Source: Lindgomyces ingoldianus (lineage: Eukaryota; Ascomycota; Dothideomycetes; Pleosporales; Lindgomycetaceae). From it: a stretch of 64,000 bases of DNA. Position numbers and translations under genes: made by a program. The notes beneath the pieces are model-generated. The model was not told where the DNA came from, did not search any database, and was given only the letters and a program-made list of their open reading frames with translations. This document shows positions 1 to 12,423 of this stretch, in pieces. Where the stretch lies: the NCBI RefSeq assembly GCF_010093535.1, contig NW_022985163.1:1030353-1094352 (forward strand), written 5' to 3'. Numbering within the stretch: the stretch's first letter is position 1; the number at the start of each line of letters is the position of its first letter.

Positions 1-519
1 CTAGACTAGCTACACTTTAACACCTTATATAGCAAGCTAAGGGGGTGTAAATTAAAGAAATTATAACAGTCTAATATAACTTATATAGCAAAGCTAAGAT
101 ATAATAATAAATTAGCTGCGCACTATAAATTAGTAACAGTAGACCTAGTAAAAGACTGTTAATTAATTTCTATACATATAAAGCATAAAGCATTATAAAA
201 GAGCAAAGTTAAATGCTAATTACTAATAAGTATTTTAGCCTTTAGTAAAACCTTTACTTTAAAGATAATAGGCTTACTAAATTAATTATTAAAGCTTTTA
301 TAATCTTTATCCTCTTTTTAAAGAACTATTATAACATTACTGTAAAAGTTATTAAAGCTAATAATAAGATTATAATAGTAAAACTAGAGGTAAAATGCTA
401 GCTAGCATTGCATAAAATAACTGTTAAGCCTTTAGCACTAGATACACAAGCCTAGAACAGAGAAGCTAAACGCTTAGGGGGTGTAAATAAGAAGAAATTA
501 TAAGCTATACAACTAGATG

Positions 520-3066
520 CTAACCTACTATAGAATGTATAGCTATACATCACTAGAGCCAGCGTATACCTATACAATTAGACGCTAAACTATGCTAATA
601 ACTAGAAAACACTATATAAGATCTTCTTTACATAAGTAGCTCTAAATAATAAAGTTATTATGTTAATTTAAAAGCTAAGCTTTATACATCTAAAAGCTTA
701 TAACTGTAAAGCATTTATAATAACTAATAACACACATTAAAATAAATCTAAGCTATAAAGGCTAGACCTAAAGGCGTAGATTAAATATCTAGTTAGGTAC
801 TAATTATTAAACATTTACTATATATAGATACTACTACTAGTAAAAGTAATTTATACATATAACATTATTTTTAATAAACACTTAATCTTTAGTAGTAAGC
901 TTAAAGACCTAATAAATAACTTTATATATAACATAGTAAAAGAAATTACTATATATATTAAAATAATTAAGCTTCTAACACCTAGTTATTAGCTAAAGAT
1001 AAAGTTATTTTATAAAAACAACACTATAAATAATATATTAAATTTTAATAAAGTAGACCTACTAGGCTACTATTAAGAAAAGAAGATTAGAGATAACTAT
1101 CTATCTTCTCTAAATACTCTGCTACCTGCAGCATTGCTTATGTAGTTAATAGCTAGAGCAGCACTAAAGCTAAGCTAAATAGGGTTATTAAAGACTATAC
1201 TATAGGCTGTAGCCTTTATAGCTAGTATAAGATCTAGAAGTGTAGAAAAGTATAGTAGTAAAACACTAAATAAAGCAGTATTAATAAAGATACTATTTAA
1301 AAAAAAACACTTTATAGAAGCTAGCTGCTACTTTTACTATTAACTTAAAAGCAACTAGAGGAGCACCTTTTATATAAGATGTTTAAGGCAGCAGAAAGAA
1401 CGCACCTAGATAGTTATTAGATAATAAAATCCTAGACAGAGGTCTAGACAAAGCTAATTAAGGCAGCTAGACAGCAGATTCTAGATTGTATGTAGGTGTA
1501 CACCTATAAGCTTAATAAGCACTATAGATTATAAAGATGTAAGGCGCAACTAGTAGTCTATAGTAATTAATAAAGAAACATTACTACATAAGATACCTAC
1601 ACTACTACTCTAGCAGAACGCTTATTTTAAATGCTAATAGTAATATCTGCACGCTTTAACTTAGAGCTTAAATAATACAACATAACTAAGGCGTTTGTAC
1701 ATGCAGCAATTAACTGCAATATCTACATGCAGATGCTAAGAGGCTATTAAAAACTAGGTACAATACTAAAGCTTTAAAAGGCACTATATAGCCTATAAAT
1801 TTCTTTTTTACTTTAGTAACACTATTTTATAACAACTTTTAAAAGCCTTAGGTTCTTAGCTGTTCTATATAAACTCTACTATATAACTAAAGCTAGAATA
1901 TTTGTCTTCTTTTATATAGACAACCTTATTATTGCGCACAGAAAAGGCTCTAAAGTAGATGCACAGCGTGTAGTAGACTAGTTATAAGAGAAGTATACCC
2001 TAATAGAAGGTAAGAACCTATAATAGTTCCTAGAAGTTAAGATTATTAGAGATTAATAGTAATAAATAATTTAGCTATTATAGGCCTTATATATTAATAA
2101 GATAGCTAGGCTAGCTAACAGAAAGGACCTGCAGCATGCTACACCTATAAGTAGGATTAAACTTATGCTGTAATCTAGTTTTATAACCTTATTAAAAGTA
2201 AATTAATATTAGCAGAAGATTAGATCTCTGCTCTTTGCAGCAGTTACTACAAGACTAGACATTGCCTTTGCTACATTACGCCTTGCACAGTTTCTCACAA
2301 ATCCCGCATCTAACTATTAGGATGCAGCCAATCAAGTCATCCTGTACCTACATGCGACACAGACGTACGCACTCTAATTAGGAGGAGAAGACTATGTTTG
2401 CAGTTACGGAGCTCTCCATGCGCTAGCCACCAACACTCCTTTGGCGTACTGCTGCCTAGCAATGCCACCTGCTGCAGCCTAGAGCTATTGGTGGCCTTAA
2501 GTCACATGATGGGTTCATCTAGTACTATATAAGCCCGTAGTTGCCCTCCTTTAGCAATACAATCCAGTTCCTCATGTCTTTGGTGCCTCACATAGCTTCA
2601 CAGACTACCTTATAGTAGTAAGTAATACATTATTTATAGATAATACACTAGATAGAAAAAGCTTTTAGAGCTACATTATTTAACTATTTAGTAAATAAAT
2701 TGCATAGTAAGTAAATAAACAAGATATAGTTACAACATTAATAACAAAAGCAGAATTACTTGCACTATTCTAAGTTGCTAAGGAAGCTATGTTTATAAGA
2801 ATGCTTTTTAATAAACTGTAAGTTAAGCTGCTTAATTTAACTATTATAATCTAGTGCAACAACAAGCAGACAATCTAACTAGTAAACAAAGAGATATCTT
2901 AACTTTAAACTAAGCTCTGACATGTCAACATCCATAACCACTGGCTCTGACAGGAAGTCTCTTGACAAACAATTAAGGTTGTCCATGTCCCCTCTAGCAA
3001 GATGCTTGCAGACAGACTCACTAAAGCGCTTTTAGCCAGCAAATAGCCAAGCTTTCTTTAGCAAAT
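520..3066 (+). pseudogene. Copia pol remnant: integrase C-terminal part, reverse transcriptase, RNase H
   Basis: Read on + with stops ignored, the order is as follows. The integrase end lies around 520-1000, with a YLYNRTP-like stretch (Arg now stop) and an Ile-Ile-Phe-Asn box. Reverse transcriptase spans about 1400-2150; it includes a K-A-F-V-H-A segment and the catalytic box at 1913-1924, which reads YIDN where the family has YVDD. The region around 2200-2330 reads R-L-D-I-A-F-A-T, the conserved pre-RNase H stretch. RNase H spans about 2620-3060 and keeps the family's closing V-H-V-P-S-S-K-M-L-A-D motif. Integrase, then RT, then RNase H defines Copia rather than Gypsy order. Many TAA/TAG stops replace Gln and Trp, so it is not functional. 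Confidence 0.9.
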
Positions 3067-3192
3067 TTGGCTAGTTAACGTTAGGGAGAGGATAGTCAGT
3101 TAGGAAGCGGATATGGAAGAGATTGAAGCAAGAATGGAAGCCCTAGAAGCATACTAAGGATGCGCAATCAGGAACTAGCTTAAAGCATGTCC

Positions 3193-3206
3193 AAGCTGAG
3201 GGGGTG
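3193..3206 (+). other. Polypurine tract of the Copia element
   Basis: A purine-rich run (AAGCTGAGGGGGTG) directly abuts the LTR start at 3207. This is the position of the plus-strand primer of an LTR retrotransposon, and it confirms + orientation. Confidence 0.75.
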
Positions 3207-3527
3207 TGTCAGATATGCGCACCTACTGTCAAGACAGGAGGAACGTTTGACGAAAGCTGCTACATAGTACGAGCAATAAGCTCAAACAGTATGTTGCTGC
3301 AAATTGCTGCATTTTGCAGCATTTTGCAGCATGTTGCAAGCTGGTCGCGCATAGGGCTAGTGCGCGAGGGACTCGGATCGGAAAAACAAAGGCCGAGCAA
3401 CACGAGTAGAGCAGAAAAAAGGATCGAAAAATCAAGACAATCAATACAATCAATCAATCATCCCATACATCATATCCAAACCCATCATTCATCTCAGGAA
3501 GCCCAGAAACAGTGCTTAAATCTGACA
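3207..3527 (+). repeat. 3' LTR of the Copia element (321 bp)
   Basis: It begins TGTCAGAT and ends ATCTGACA, a perfect 8-bp terminal inverted repeat. It is much richer in G+C than the element body. A 115-codon open frame across it (3204-3551) runs through the LTR into the next repeat; I treat it as chance. The 5 bases after the end are CGCCT; the matching target copy would lie left of the window. Confidence 0.9.
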
Positions 3528-3630
3528 CGCCTCCTTCACTCCCCATCCTAGTTTAGCTGAAATAGAGCCGACCTACTCTGCCATGCTTCCCCAGCTCCAT
3601 ACGGTAGTAGAGACAGTGCTTGTCATCACA
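3528..3630 (-). repeat. Family F solo LTR, right part, cut by the Copia insertion
   Basis: It matches the last 103 bp of the 215-bp LTR at 23665-23879 almost base for base, ending GTCATCACA. The other 112 bp are absent, as expected if the Copia element split this LTR and the remainder lies left of the window. Confidence 0.85.
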
Positions 3631-4086
3631 ATAGTAAAAGCCTTTAAGAAAGTTTTAAAGGGGGTAGTAATTATTGCGCATAAACTAGTGTTAGTGTAAA
3701 AGAAGATTATAAAGCTTTAAGCAGTAAATAAGGCTGCTATGTAACATAGATTACATAAAAGAAAGCAGATTTAAGTAAAAAGAACTTTAATAGTTAAGGA
3801 TAAAGCTTGTCTAACTACTCTAAAGGAGTTTAGAGCGCGTAGTAATAGGAAGAAGCTAAAGACGCAGGTGCGCGCTAAAAGAGGTGAGCTAAGTTAAAGG
3901 CAATGCAGGCAGTGTAATTAGACTAGGCATAACTTGCGTACGTGTAAGAAAGTAGCAGAAGTAGACTCTAAATAATATCTTGTGTTATATTGCTTTATAC
4001 AGGGCTAAAGTGGGCTGTTTTGCGCTAGAATAGGGTAGTTTTAGTAGGGGCTTAGCAAAAGTGGCCGGCCAACCCGTTAGGTACGT
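3631..4086 (+). mobile_element. B1: 3' end of pogo/Fot1-like family B transposon
   Basis: This corresponds to the last quarter of the complete copy at 54058-55907 and ends in the family B inverted terminus (subterminal TGGCCGGCCA, then GTACGT) followed by TA. It encodes the C-terminal tail of the transposase only. Its 5' part was separated by the F LTR and Copia insertions and lies outside the window. Confidence 0.85.
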
Positions 4087-4431
4087 TATATGTAAATTTA
4101 TTTTTTATTATATTTTTTAAACTATTATAAAACATTTAGTAGAGCGCTTTCTAGTCTGTCTATCTATAGATAGCTAGCTGTTTCCTAAAACACGCTGTGT
4201 AATACTAGGCTGTTTCTTTTTCTTATTTTAAAGTGTCTAATTTATTAGCAGCAATCTTTAATTTATCTATAGTTTTATAAATAGCTATTAGAGCTTTTTT
4301 AAAAGCTTTTACACTACTAAATATTTCTTTAGTCTTAGAATTTAGTGTAGTGCTATTTACTTTAAAGTCTATCTAGTTATCTGCATGCAGCTAGAACTAG
4401 ATTATAAGAGATTCTTCTAAATATAATCTTA
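4087..4431 (-). pseudogene. C0 gag-like remnant, part 1 (with 11201-11702)
   Basis: Together with 11201-11702, from which it is split by foldback A-FB1, this reads on the minus strand as a mostly open, Lys/Leu-rich, coiled-coil-like protein with scattered stops. It lies immediately inside a family C LTR (11703-12291), in the position and orientation of gag for a minus-strand Gypsy element. No zinc knuckle is visible in this part. The gag assignment is inferred from position, not from a recognised motif. Confidence 0.45.
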
Positions 4432-5132
4432 ACGTACTTTACAGGCAAGTTGCTTACACACCTAAGTTGCTTACTTTTGCTAAGACCCTACTAAACTAGT
4501 TTTCCTACACTAATGCATTTATAACAACACTACTTAAACACGCTAAAAGAATGTTAGATACAGCTTACACTTTAAGCTTTTAAATAAAACATAAAACATT
4601 TAAAGAAACATGCTGCAGCTATGTACAAAGTCTTTTAAAAGATAATAAATAACTATAGCGCTAGACAACTTTTACAATCTAATTCTATAGCTAACTTATA
4701 AAGGCTAGGTAATAATAAGAAGTAGGTAATTATTAAGACTATACTTAAGCTATATACACAAGGATTTTCCCTTTAGATAGCACTTATAGCTAATATAGCT
4801 AATTCTTTGCGCGCTAAGTGTAATCTAGGCTATATTAGCATAAACTAGCCTAGTACATTTATAAAGTGTTATTTAAAGCTTAAAGTAAAGTTTTAAGCAT
4901 AAGTATAGTTAATAGATATTTAGCCTATAATAAAGCCTATTTTACTAAAGTTATACATGTTATTATCCTAGATGCTATACTTAGCTATAATATTCTTTAT
5001 AAGGCTAAACTTACTCTAAATTACTCTAGAACTTTTATAAAAAGCTTTCTTATAGTTATACTATGCTTAAATATTACTTTAAGCTCTAGATAACACTTTT
5101 TAAACCTACTAAGCTTATTTATGCTAACATAG

Positions 5133-5450
5133 TGTCACGATTGTGCACGAGTAAGGTTATAGAGCTTCACAGAGGTCTAGTTTAATTACTATGTAAGGTA
5201 TTATAGTAGGTACAAGACGTTGTGTGAGGAACAAGAAAGTTTAGAAGGAAATTAGTAATTAAATACTTAGCTTAGAAGTTTAAGCGCTTTAAGTATAAAT
5301 TAAGCTTATTCTAAGTTTAGTTAGTGTTAAAGCAGTTTATACTTAAGTTTATGTCTATGTTATGTTATGTTTATGTTAGATGTGCACTAATAATACTCTA
5401 GTACACATCTAATATAGTTATGTCTAGGATCTAGAGAGGATACTGTAACA
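5133..5450 (-). repeat. L1 3' LTR (left copy)
   Basis: It runs TGTCACGATT... to ...ACTGTAACA, 318 bp, with CATAG just outside. It is the 3' LTR because pol is on the minus strand. Confidence 0.92.
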
Positions 5451-8400
5451 GTACCCCCCTCTTATTAGGAAGGGAATCCTTTACATTAGTAGTTCTAGCA
5501 TTAGGTTGTCTTTATTAGGGTATAGGTTTAGTTTAGATAGGTATTAGGCGTAGAATTAGGTTACTGTAGAGTTCTCTTATAAGGCTTCTGCAGGTTTCTA
5601 TAACAGTTTATTATATCTAGTCTATTTTATAAGGTATTTATAGATACATTTTTTTTATTAAACTAGATTTATTTAACATCTTCTATAACATATTCTAGTT
5701 TATTATTTATAATAATAGGTTTAAGTAGCAGGTTTAGCTGTTTAAATAGATAGTTAGATTTAGAGGCTACTTAGCGCAGCAATAATATGTAGAACATAGG
5801 GTGTATCTTTATGCTATTAGGTAGGATTAATTAGTAAGCGTATAATAAGACTATATAGGCTACTGTAAAGGGGCTAAGGTTCTTCTAATTAAGTTTCTTT
5901 AATTATTAGTTTATTTAGATATTTCTAGCGTCTAGCTAGACCTTCTTGCTAGCTGCATACGCAAGGGCAGGAGTTTAGAATTAGTTTATGTACTCTTATT
6001 AAAAAGCTTAAGCCTATGTAAGCTTTTTATAAATATATTTAGATATATTTTAGATCTTATTAATAAGTCTATTTACATTTATTACTTATATAAATTAATA
6101 AGTTAGTTAGAGAGTATTTAAAAGTAGTTTAAATTTTATTTAAAAGTAGTATCTATAGTTTACTAAAAATAAGGATACTTATGTTAATTTAAATGTTATG
6201 TTATTAGCTTTAAACTATGCTATAGCTAACTATTTTACCTAGTTATCTTACTAGTAGTTTATATACACTTATAAAACTTATTTTATTACAGTATTTATGT
6301 TCTTAGTCTAGCTATTAGTCTCTAGGTAAAAAGCTGTAGATAGATAGAGGATAATTTAAAGCTGTTTATAGAGTTTGTTCTAAAAGGCTAAGACAAACTA
6401 TGTACCTCTGTCTAATATAATTATGTTAGGCAGGCTATAGTAAACCTCTATGTATTAGTAGAATAACTAGGCTATATTAAAGGCAGTTATAAAGGAACAT
6501 AGTATTAAGTGTTAATACTTAGTTAAGTAATTAACAACTACTATAATATTTATATACCCTTTAGATAGAGGTAGGTCTATAATAAAATTAATTAATATGT
6601 CTTTCTAAGCTTATTTAAAGATTAAGAGTAGTTTAAGTAGGCTATTATACCTTTCTTAAAAGGCCTTTACTTTATAGTAAGTATAGTAACATAATACGTA
6701 TTAGCGTACAGTATAAAACATGCAGGGCTAGTAGTACTCTCTTTGTAGTAGGTTAAAAGTCTTTCCTCTGCCTAGGTGTCTTTTAATAGGCAAGTTATGT
6801 ATAATTTAGAGTAGTTTAATTCTTAGTTTATTAAAATTAAAAATTATAAGTTAGTTATAGTAATATAGCTTACTATTTTAGTTTTTATAGTTAGCTAGTA
6901 TTACTTTTTTTAACTAACTAGTGCTGTTTTAAAGCAGGTCTAAAGTTTTTTAAATAAATTTATTATTTAGATACTTATTAGTAATAATTTAATTAATTAT
7001 CTAATTTATTTTATTTAAGTTAAGGTTTAAAAATAGCTTAAGTTAAAGTAGAGTTTAGTGTTAAGCCTTTTACACTTTTTTTTAAGTAAAGATGTTTTAG
7101 AATTACTTTATAAAAGCATCTAGTTTTCTTTTATTTTAACTAGAATAATAAGTAATTTTAAAATTAAAATAAAATAAGGATTTAGACTAATAGGCTTATT
7201 AGTAGCTAAGTTATTTTATAGTTGCAAAGTACTATAAGTTCTTATAGTTAAATAGGACCTATATTAGATGCGCTGCACCTTCTAGTTTAGGTTGCTATTA
7301 TTTAAAGTAGTGTACTATAGTAAGTAATTCTTTGTTATAGATCTTATAATTACCTTCTACAGGACTTATTTTTTTTAAAAAGTATGTAATAGGCCTAATA
7401 GTCCTGTCTAGCTTAGTTTAGAAGAGAACTTCTGCTACTATGTAGTCTAAAGCATTAGCTTTTACAAGTATTAGTAGTTTAGAGTTAAAGTAGTAGAGTA
7501 TTAAAGCTTTAGTAAAGGCTTTCTTTAGCTAGTTAAAGAACTATTAGTAATTTAAGTTAAAGTTAAATTAAATTCTTTTCTTAGTAAGTGTAATTATAGA
7601 GCTTACTTACTATAAAAAGTTATTAATAAATTATTAGTAAAAGTTAGTAAATCTTATAAAGGCTTAAACATCTTTTATATCCTTTAGGTATTACTAATCT
7701 AGCATAGTCTAAACCTTAATAAGGTCTATTTAAATGCTATTTATAGAGATTATATATTCTAAATATGTAACCTTTAATTAGTAGAACTTACATTTATTTA
7801 CATTAAGTTGTAGACCTACTTTTTCTATAGCCTTTAGCACTAGGCGTACATGCTGTTTATGCTCTAAAAGGCTATTACTATAGATTAGAATATTATTAAT
7901 ATACATAGTGCAGAACACGTCTAGGTAGAGTTAGAGTAAGTTGTTTATAAAATGTTAAAAAGTACTAGGCGTGTTAGCTAAGCTAAAGAGCATTACTAGG
8001 TACTTAAATAGTCTATATTAGGTCTAAAACACTGTTAGCTACTTATTACCCTTTACTATCCTTAGCTTATTAAAGGCAGTAATAATATCTAACTTTATAA
8101 AATACTTTACTTTACTTAGTTAGCTTAGAGTTTCTTGTAAAAAAAAAATTAAGTATTAGTTTTTAATAGTAATAGTGTTTAGTCTTTAGTAGTTAATATA
8201 AAATTAAAGCCTACCTCTAGGTTTTTTTATAAATAGTATAAGTAACACTACTAGTAAAAAGCTAGCTTAAATAAACTCTTTTTTTAGGTTCTTATTAAGG
8301 TATTTTTAGAGCACTTTTAATTTATTTAGTAACATTTTATATAGTAGCCTATAACTAGGTTGTTTACTAGGCTTAAGAGTTATCTAGTAATTATATAAGT

Positions 8401-9300
8401 GTTATATTAAAAGCTTATTAAACTTATTTTAAAAAAAGATATATAACAAGTTATAGTAGTCTTAAGGGACTATTATCCTTAAGTTAGTGCATTTTTAGAG
8501 AGCTAGAGCTTAGTTTATATTAGAAATTATAACTGCATAGATTTTATAATCTAGTTATTAAGCTAGGGTTACAAATAGGGCAGGTTTTATGTAGCAGATG
8601 TCTATCTGCTATTTAAGTTCTAGTTTATGTTTAAATTAAGTAGGTAAAGATTTTTTAAAGGCTTTTTTTTCTTTAAGTTTAAGTAGTTATTAAATTATTT
8701 TACATAGCTTATCTTAGTAAAAGGCCTAGCTTATTAGTTTTACTTAAGTAGTTTTTTTTTAGGTTATTAGAGAGTAGGTCTAGAAACCTTTTATATTAAG
8801 TGCTACTTAGGTGTTGTTTAGGTGTAAGCATAAGCATACATCTTAGCATTAAAAAGAGTTAAAGTTTAAAACTTACTTTTAGTAATTAAAAGTAACCTTA
8901 TGCTAATATAGCTATAGTTATTTTAAGATTAGGTTATAACATTCTATGTTTATTACATAGAGTTTAATCTACTCTTTATAGTGTTAGTAAGTAATTATAA
9001 TAGTTATAGTATAAAAAATAGAACCTTTTTTAAGTTGTTTTTTATTAAATTTAGTTAGGTAAATTATTTAAGTAAGTAGTGTTAATTAAAGATTTAGTTT
9101 ATGTGCTAGTTTTTTATTAATGTAACCTATGCTATTTACTTCTAAGTTAATAAGAGCTTATATTAGAGCTAATATAGTTTTTTATTATAAATATATAAAA
9201 ATATTAACTTAGTACTTTTAGTTATTAGTAGGGGACTTAGCCTATAGGTTAGTAGAGATCTAGTGTTAAATTAGTTCTAGAGGGCAACTTAGCTCTAAGA
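5451..9300 (-). pseudogene. L1 pol remnant (protease, RT, RNase H, integrase)
   Basis: Minus-strand reading gives a Gypsy RT. The segment before the catalytic box reads PYLDVFCT, the box is Y-I-N-N at about 7893-7904 (family YIDD), and it is followed by ILIYSNSLLEHKQHVRLVL. A Lys-Pro-Arg-Gly stretch followed by an altered YRGLNTIT-type box lies nearer 8200. RNase H and integrase must occupy the left half by family order, but I did not resolve their motifs. Stops are frequent. The limits are approximate. Confidence 0.8.
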
Positions 9301-10440
9301 CAAGCCTTTTTACAGGCTCTTACTGCTATAGCTGCGGCTATATTAAGAGTAGTAAAGAGGATTAAGGCTTAAATATAAGTTAGAGCCCTTATTAAAATAA
9401 AATTAAAATAGTAAGAATTTTTAATAAGTGCTAGCAGCGCTACTTATATAAACTTAAGAAAGAGGAGTAAAGCAGTTTTAAAAAATATAACTATGCTTAC
9501 TGCACTTAAAGCATTAACTTTTTTTTTTTATAATTTTTACACTTTTTAGAACTAACTAGAGCATAATTTAAATTAATTTCTATTGCATTAAGGTCCTTAT
9601 TTGCAACTGCGCTAGTTTAGGGGTGTATTAGAGCTTGTACAGGGAGGAACCTTATGTTATTATTATAGGTAGCAATTAGGTTTGCATACGCATTAAGGTT
9701 ATTTAAAAGGGGTTTTCCTACTATAGCGCGTTATAGTTTAGTTAAGAGGGAGTTATATAAGGCTATAATTAGACCTATCTTATTTAGGCCTATATTAGAT
9801 GCAAGTTAGCAGAACTTAGTAAAGTGTAAAGTAAAGCTTTTTTTTTTTTATTATAAAGTGTTTAGGCAACTTAAGGCTGTTAACTTTTTATTTAAGTTTC
9901 TATAAGTTACTTATAAGAACACTATAAATTAATCTAGGTTAATAATATCTTTATTTATTAGTAAGTTAATTAAGGCTGTTATGTTATAGTTAAGTTAAAA
10001 GTAGGCATATAGTAACTAAAAGTGTTTAGAGAGAAATTAGTCTACATTTTCTTTAAGTTTATATTAGAGCTTATATAAAAAGAAAGGTAAGTCTTTCTAT
10101 TTTTTATTAAATAGTAGAGGATTAAAGAGTTAGTTAAATTTTATTACTAAGTTAGAAAGGTTACAGGTTATAGGTAGCATTAGGTAGAAAAGAGTTAAGC
10201 TATCTCTAGACTTCTAGGTAAGCTTTAAGGCTAGTAAGTTCTTAGTTCCTACTACTATAACAAAAGTTAAGGTAGAAATAGACTGCTTAATAACATAAAG
10301 CTGTTTTTTAAAGTCCTTTTAAAGAGCTTTAAAGCTTATAATATAGTAGCTTTTCTATAAAGTAAGCGCTTTTTAGAAGGCTTTTTAGCTTACTTTAATA
10401 GCTTAAAGTTATGTAAGTACTAAGCTTATTAGATTAAATT
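9300..10440 (-). pseudogene. L1 gag remnant
   Basis: This is the region between pol and the 5' LTR on the minus strand. It aligns with the L2 gag at 61100-62260, where a decayed CCHC zinc knuckle is visible; the counterpart here is near 9471-9515. It is full of stops. Confidence 0.6.
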
Positions 10441-10478
10441 TAGAGGCTATTCTTAGCTAAAGTTTTAACACAACATAA

Positions 10479-10796
10479 TGTTATAATTATGCATAAGTAA
10501 GGTTATAGAGCTTTACAGAGGTCTAGTTTAATTACTATGTAAAGTATTATAGTAAGTATAAGACGTTATATAAGAAATAAAAAAGTTTAAAAAAAAATTA
10601 GTAATTAAATACTTAGCTTAGAAGTCTAAGCGCTTTAGGTATAAATTAAGCCTGTTCTAGGTTTAGTTAGTGTTAAAGCAGTTTATGCTTAAGTTTATGT
10701 CTGTGTTGTGTTGTGTTAATGTTAGACGTGCACTAATAATACTCTAGTACACGTCTAATACAGTTATGTCTGGGATCCGGGGAGGATACCGTGACA
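10479..10796 (-). repeat. L1 5' LTR (right copy)
   Basis: 318 bp, TGTTATAATT... to ...ATACCGTGACA. The right 70 bp keep more G+C (TCTGGGATCCGGGGAGG) than the left LTR, so the two LTRs have decayed unevenly. Confidence 0.92.
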
Positions 10797-11200
10797 CATA
10801 GCTTAGATTACACTTAGCGTGTAAAGAATTAGCTATATTAGCTATAAATGCTATCTAAGGGGAAAATCTTTGCGTATATAGCTTAAGTATAGTCTTAATA
10901 ATTACCTACTTCTTATTATTACTTAGCCTTTATAAGTTAGCTATTAAATTAGCTTGTAAAGGTTGTCTAGTGCTATAGTTATTTATTATTTTTTAAAAAA
11001 CTCTGTATATAGCTGCAGCATGTTTTTTAAGAGTTTTATGTCTTATTTAAAAGTTTAGAGTGTAAGCTATATCTAACATTCTTTTAGCATGTTTAAGTAG
11101 TGTTATTAGAAATACATTAGTGTAGAAAGAGTAGTTTAGTAGAGTCTTAGTAAAAGTAAGCAACTTAGGTGTGTAAGCAACTCGCCTGTCAAGTACGTTA

Positions 11201-11702
11201 TCTAGAGTATTATTTCTACATTAGTTTAAAATGCTTTTTTGTTATATTACATATAGAGGTAGCATCTAGTAAAAAAAGAGCAAAGGTTCTTAAGTAATCC
11301 TTTAAAAGGCTTTAAAAAAGCTAATTTTAAAGTCTTTTTAGCTATAATGCTTACTTTTTTAGTTAATATATTCTAAAGTTTAGCTAACTTTACTTATAGT
11401 GCGTGTATCTAATTTATAGAGTTTATAGCTGTCTAAAGATTTATTAAGGCTAGTTAATTATTAAATTTAGCTATTTTTTAACATAAAGTGTTTACTTTTT
11501 TATAGAGACTAACTAGCTTACTAATTTTATTACTAATTTATTAAAGTTTTTTAATGTTATTTTAGATGCTATTAATCTGTTTTACTAAGACTTTTTTATT
11601 AGCTATTAGAACTTCTATGAATCTTAATAAGAACATATAGGCTATATTAGAATTAAAGTTATATTAAGTAGTTATACTTTTTAAAACAGGTGTAGTATTT
11701 AA
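11201..11702 (-). pseudogene. C0 gag-like remnant, part 2 (5' part)
   Basis: It continues the minus-strand coiled-coil-like frame of 4087-4431 up to the family C LTR. Segments such as ISNKISKLVSLYKKVNTL and INSINQIHAL are open on the minus strand, and interruptions occur at Gln-type stops. It is rich in Lys, Leu, Ile and Asn. A gag N-terminal assembly region is the best guess. Confidence 0.45.
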
Positions 11703-12291
11703 TGTTATAATCTTTGCTTTAAAAAGCACTTAGGTTAAGGTTATTTCTAGAAAGTAAGACAGAGGCTAGGGGCTAACAGTAGGGTGTACAGTCCTACATA
11801 AGAGCTAATAGGCTAATAGAGTAGAGTAAAGCAACTAGATTATAGTTTGTCCCTATAGCAGCAGTATAGTAGCTAGGTTAAACAGTCCTGTTAGACAGAA
11901 TTAGAGGTATATATGTTGTAAGATATATAGATAGTATTATAGCTCTTTAGAAAGCTAGAATGCTACTTAGTTTATGTAAAAAATAAACTAAACATTAAAC
12001 ACACTTTTTAAAAGTTATTTAAGGCTAGAATTATATATATATCTAATAGTGCTAAGAATAAATTACCTAAGTTTAAATAAGCTTACTGTATAGTAAACTT
12101 GTCTAACTTGCTTAGACTTATTCTGTTCCCTTAGCCTACCTTTCTACTAGACAATACATTCTTCTGTAATCCTAGGCAGCAGCGCTGCCTCCGCGTCTTC
12201 CAATTGGTCTGTAAACGAGCTCTGTCCTATCCTAGCTAGATTGTGGAGCACTTCGGGTGGAGTTACGTCGGTCCAACTATAGACCGTAACA
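11703..12291 (-). repeat. C0 LTR, family C (589 bp)
   Basis: TGTTATAATC... to ...AGACCGTAACA. It aligns over its whole length with the LTR at 25373-25957. Relative to family C pol sense it points to the minus strand, so it would be the 5' LTR of the element whose gag lies to its left. The last 160 bp (about 12130-12290) are GC-rich and barely mutated. I found no matching 5-bp duplication next to it. Confidence 0.82.
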
Positions 12292-12416
12292 TCCTTGAGG
12301 AGACTCAGGGGTTCGTGAGAGGATATATATATATGTGCTGGGGCACGTGACGAGGGCTCTCTAGGGAGAGTCTAAGGCATGTCCAAGTTAACTGTGACAC
12401 CTATGCTGTTACATTC
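12292..12416. other. Unassigned GC-richer spacer with a short TA repeat
   Basis: It contains a (TA)n run near 12320 and a less mutated stretch, then GCATGTCCAAG, an 11-bp string also present just before the Copia polypurine tract (3185-3195). No coding trace was recognised. Confidence 0.4.
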
Positions 12417-12423
12417 TATTATA

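Larger units (their letters stand above)
1..3527 (+). mobile_element. Ty1/Copia LTR retrotransposon, 5' end outside the window
   Basis: The body is a decayed Copia polyprotein on + (integrase end, reverse transcriptase, RNase H), followed by a purine tract and a 321-bp LTR ending in TG...CA. No 5' LTR is seen, so the element begins before base 1. It has landed inside a family F solo LTR, because the LTR remainder starts at exactly 3528. Bases 1-480 are AT-rich and stop-filled, with two short G-run/TGTAAAT motifs near 40 and 477; I cannot assign them to a domain. The 2260-2560 part is visibly less mutated than the rest. Confidence 0.9.
5133..10796 (-). mobile_element. L1: complete Ty3/Gypsy retrotransposon (5,664 bp)
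   Basis: Two 318-bp LTRs (5133-5450 and 10479-10796) bound it, and a 5-bp target duplication CATAG lies at 5128-5132 and 10797-10801. Gag-pol reads on the minus strand. A run of C's just right of the left LTR (5453-5458) is the minus-strand polypurine tract, confirming orientation. The element interrupts foldback A-FB1. A second copy, L2, starts at 60736. Confidence 0.93.
4432..11198. mobile_element. A-FB1: palindromic foldback derivative of family A, interrupted by Gypsy L1
   Basis: The ends read ACGTACTTTACAGG... and ...CAAGTACGT, flanked by TA on both sides. Without L1 and its duplicated CATAG the element is 1,098 bp. The right half is the reverse complement of the left half for roughly 470 bp, with a central loop of about 155 bp. 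Each arm carries the family A terminus and the start of the transposase (helix-turn-helix part); the loop carries the next transposase segment. It lacks any catalytic domain, so it must have moved with transposase supplied in trans. Confidence 0.88.

Noticed and set aside
3204..3551. 115-codon open frame, with two more on the opposite strand (3229-3457)
   Set aside because: They lie within the Copia LTR and run across the LTR boundary into a different repeat. The LTR is GC-richer and so has fewer chance stops; there is no protein family resemblance.
12373..12400. Possible Copia polypurine remnant, because GCATGTCCAAG recurs
   Set aside because: Only 11 bases match; there is no G-run and no LTR after it.
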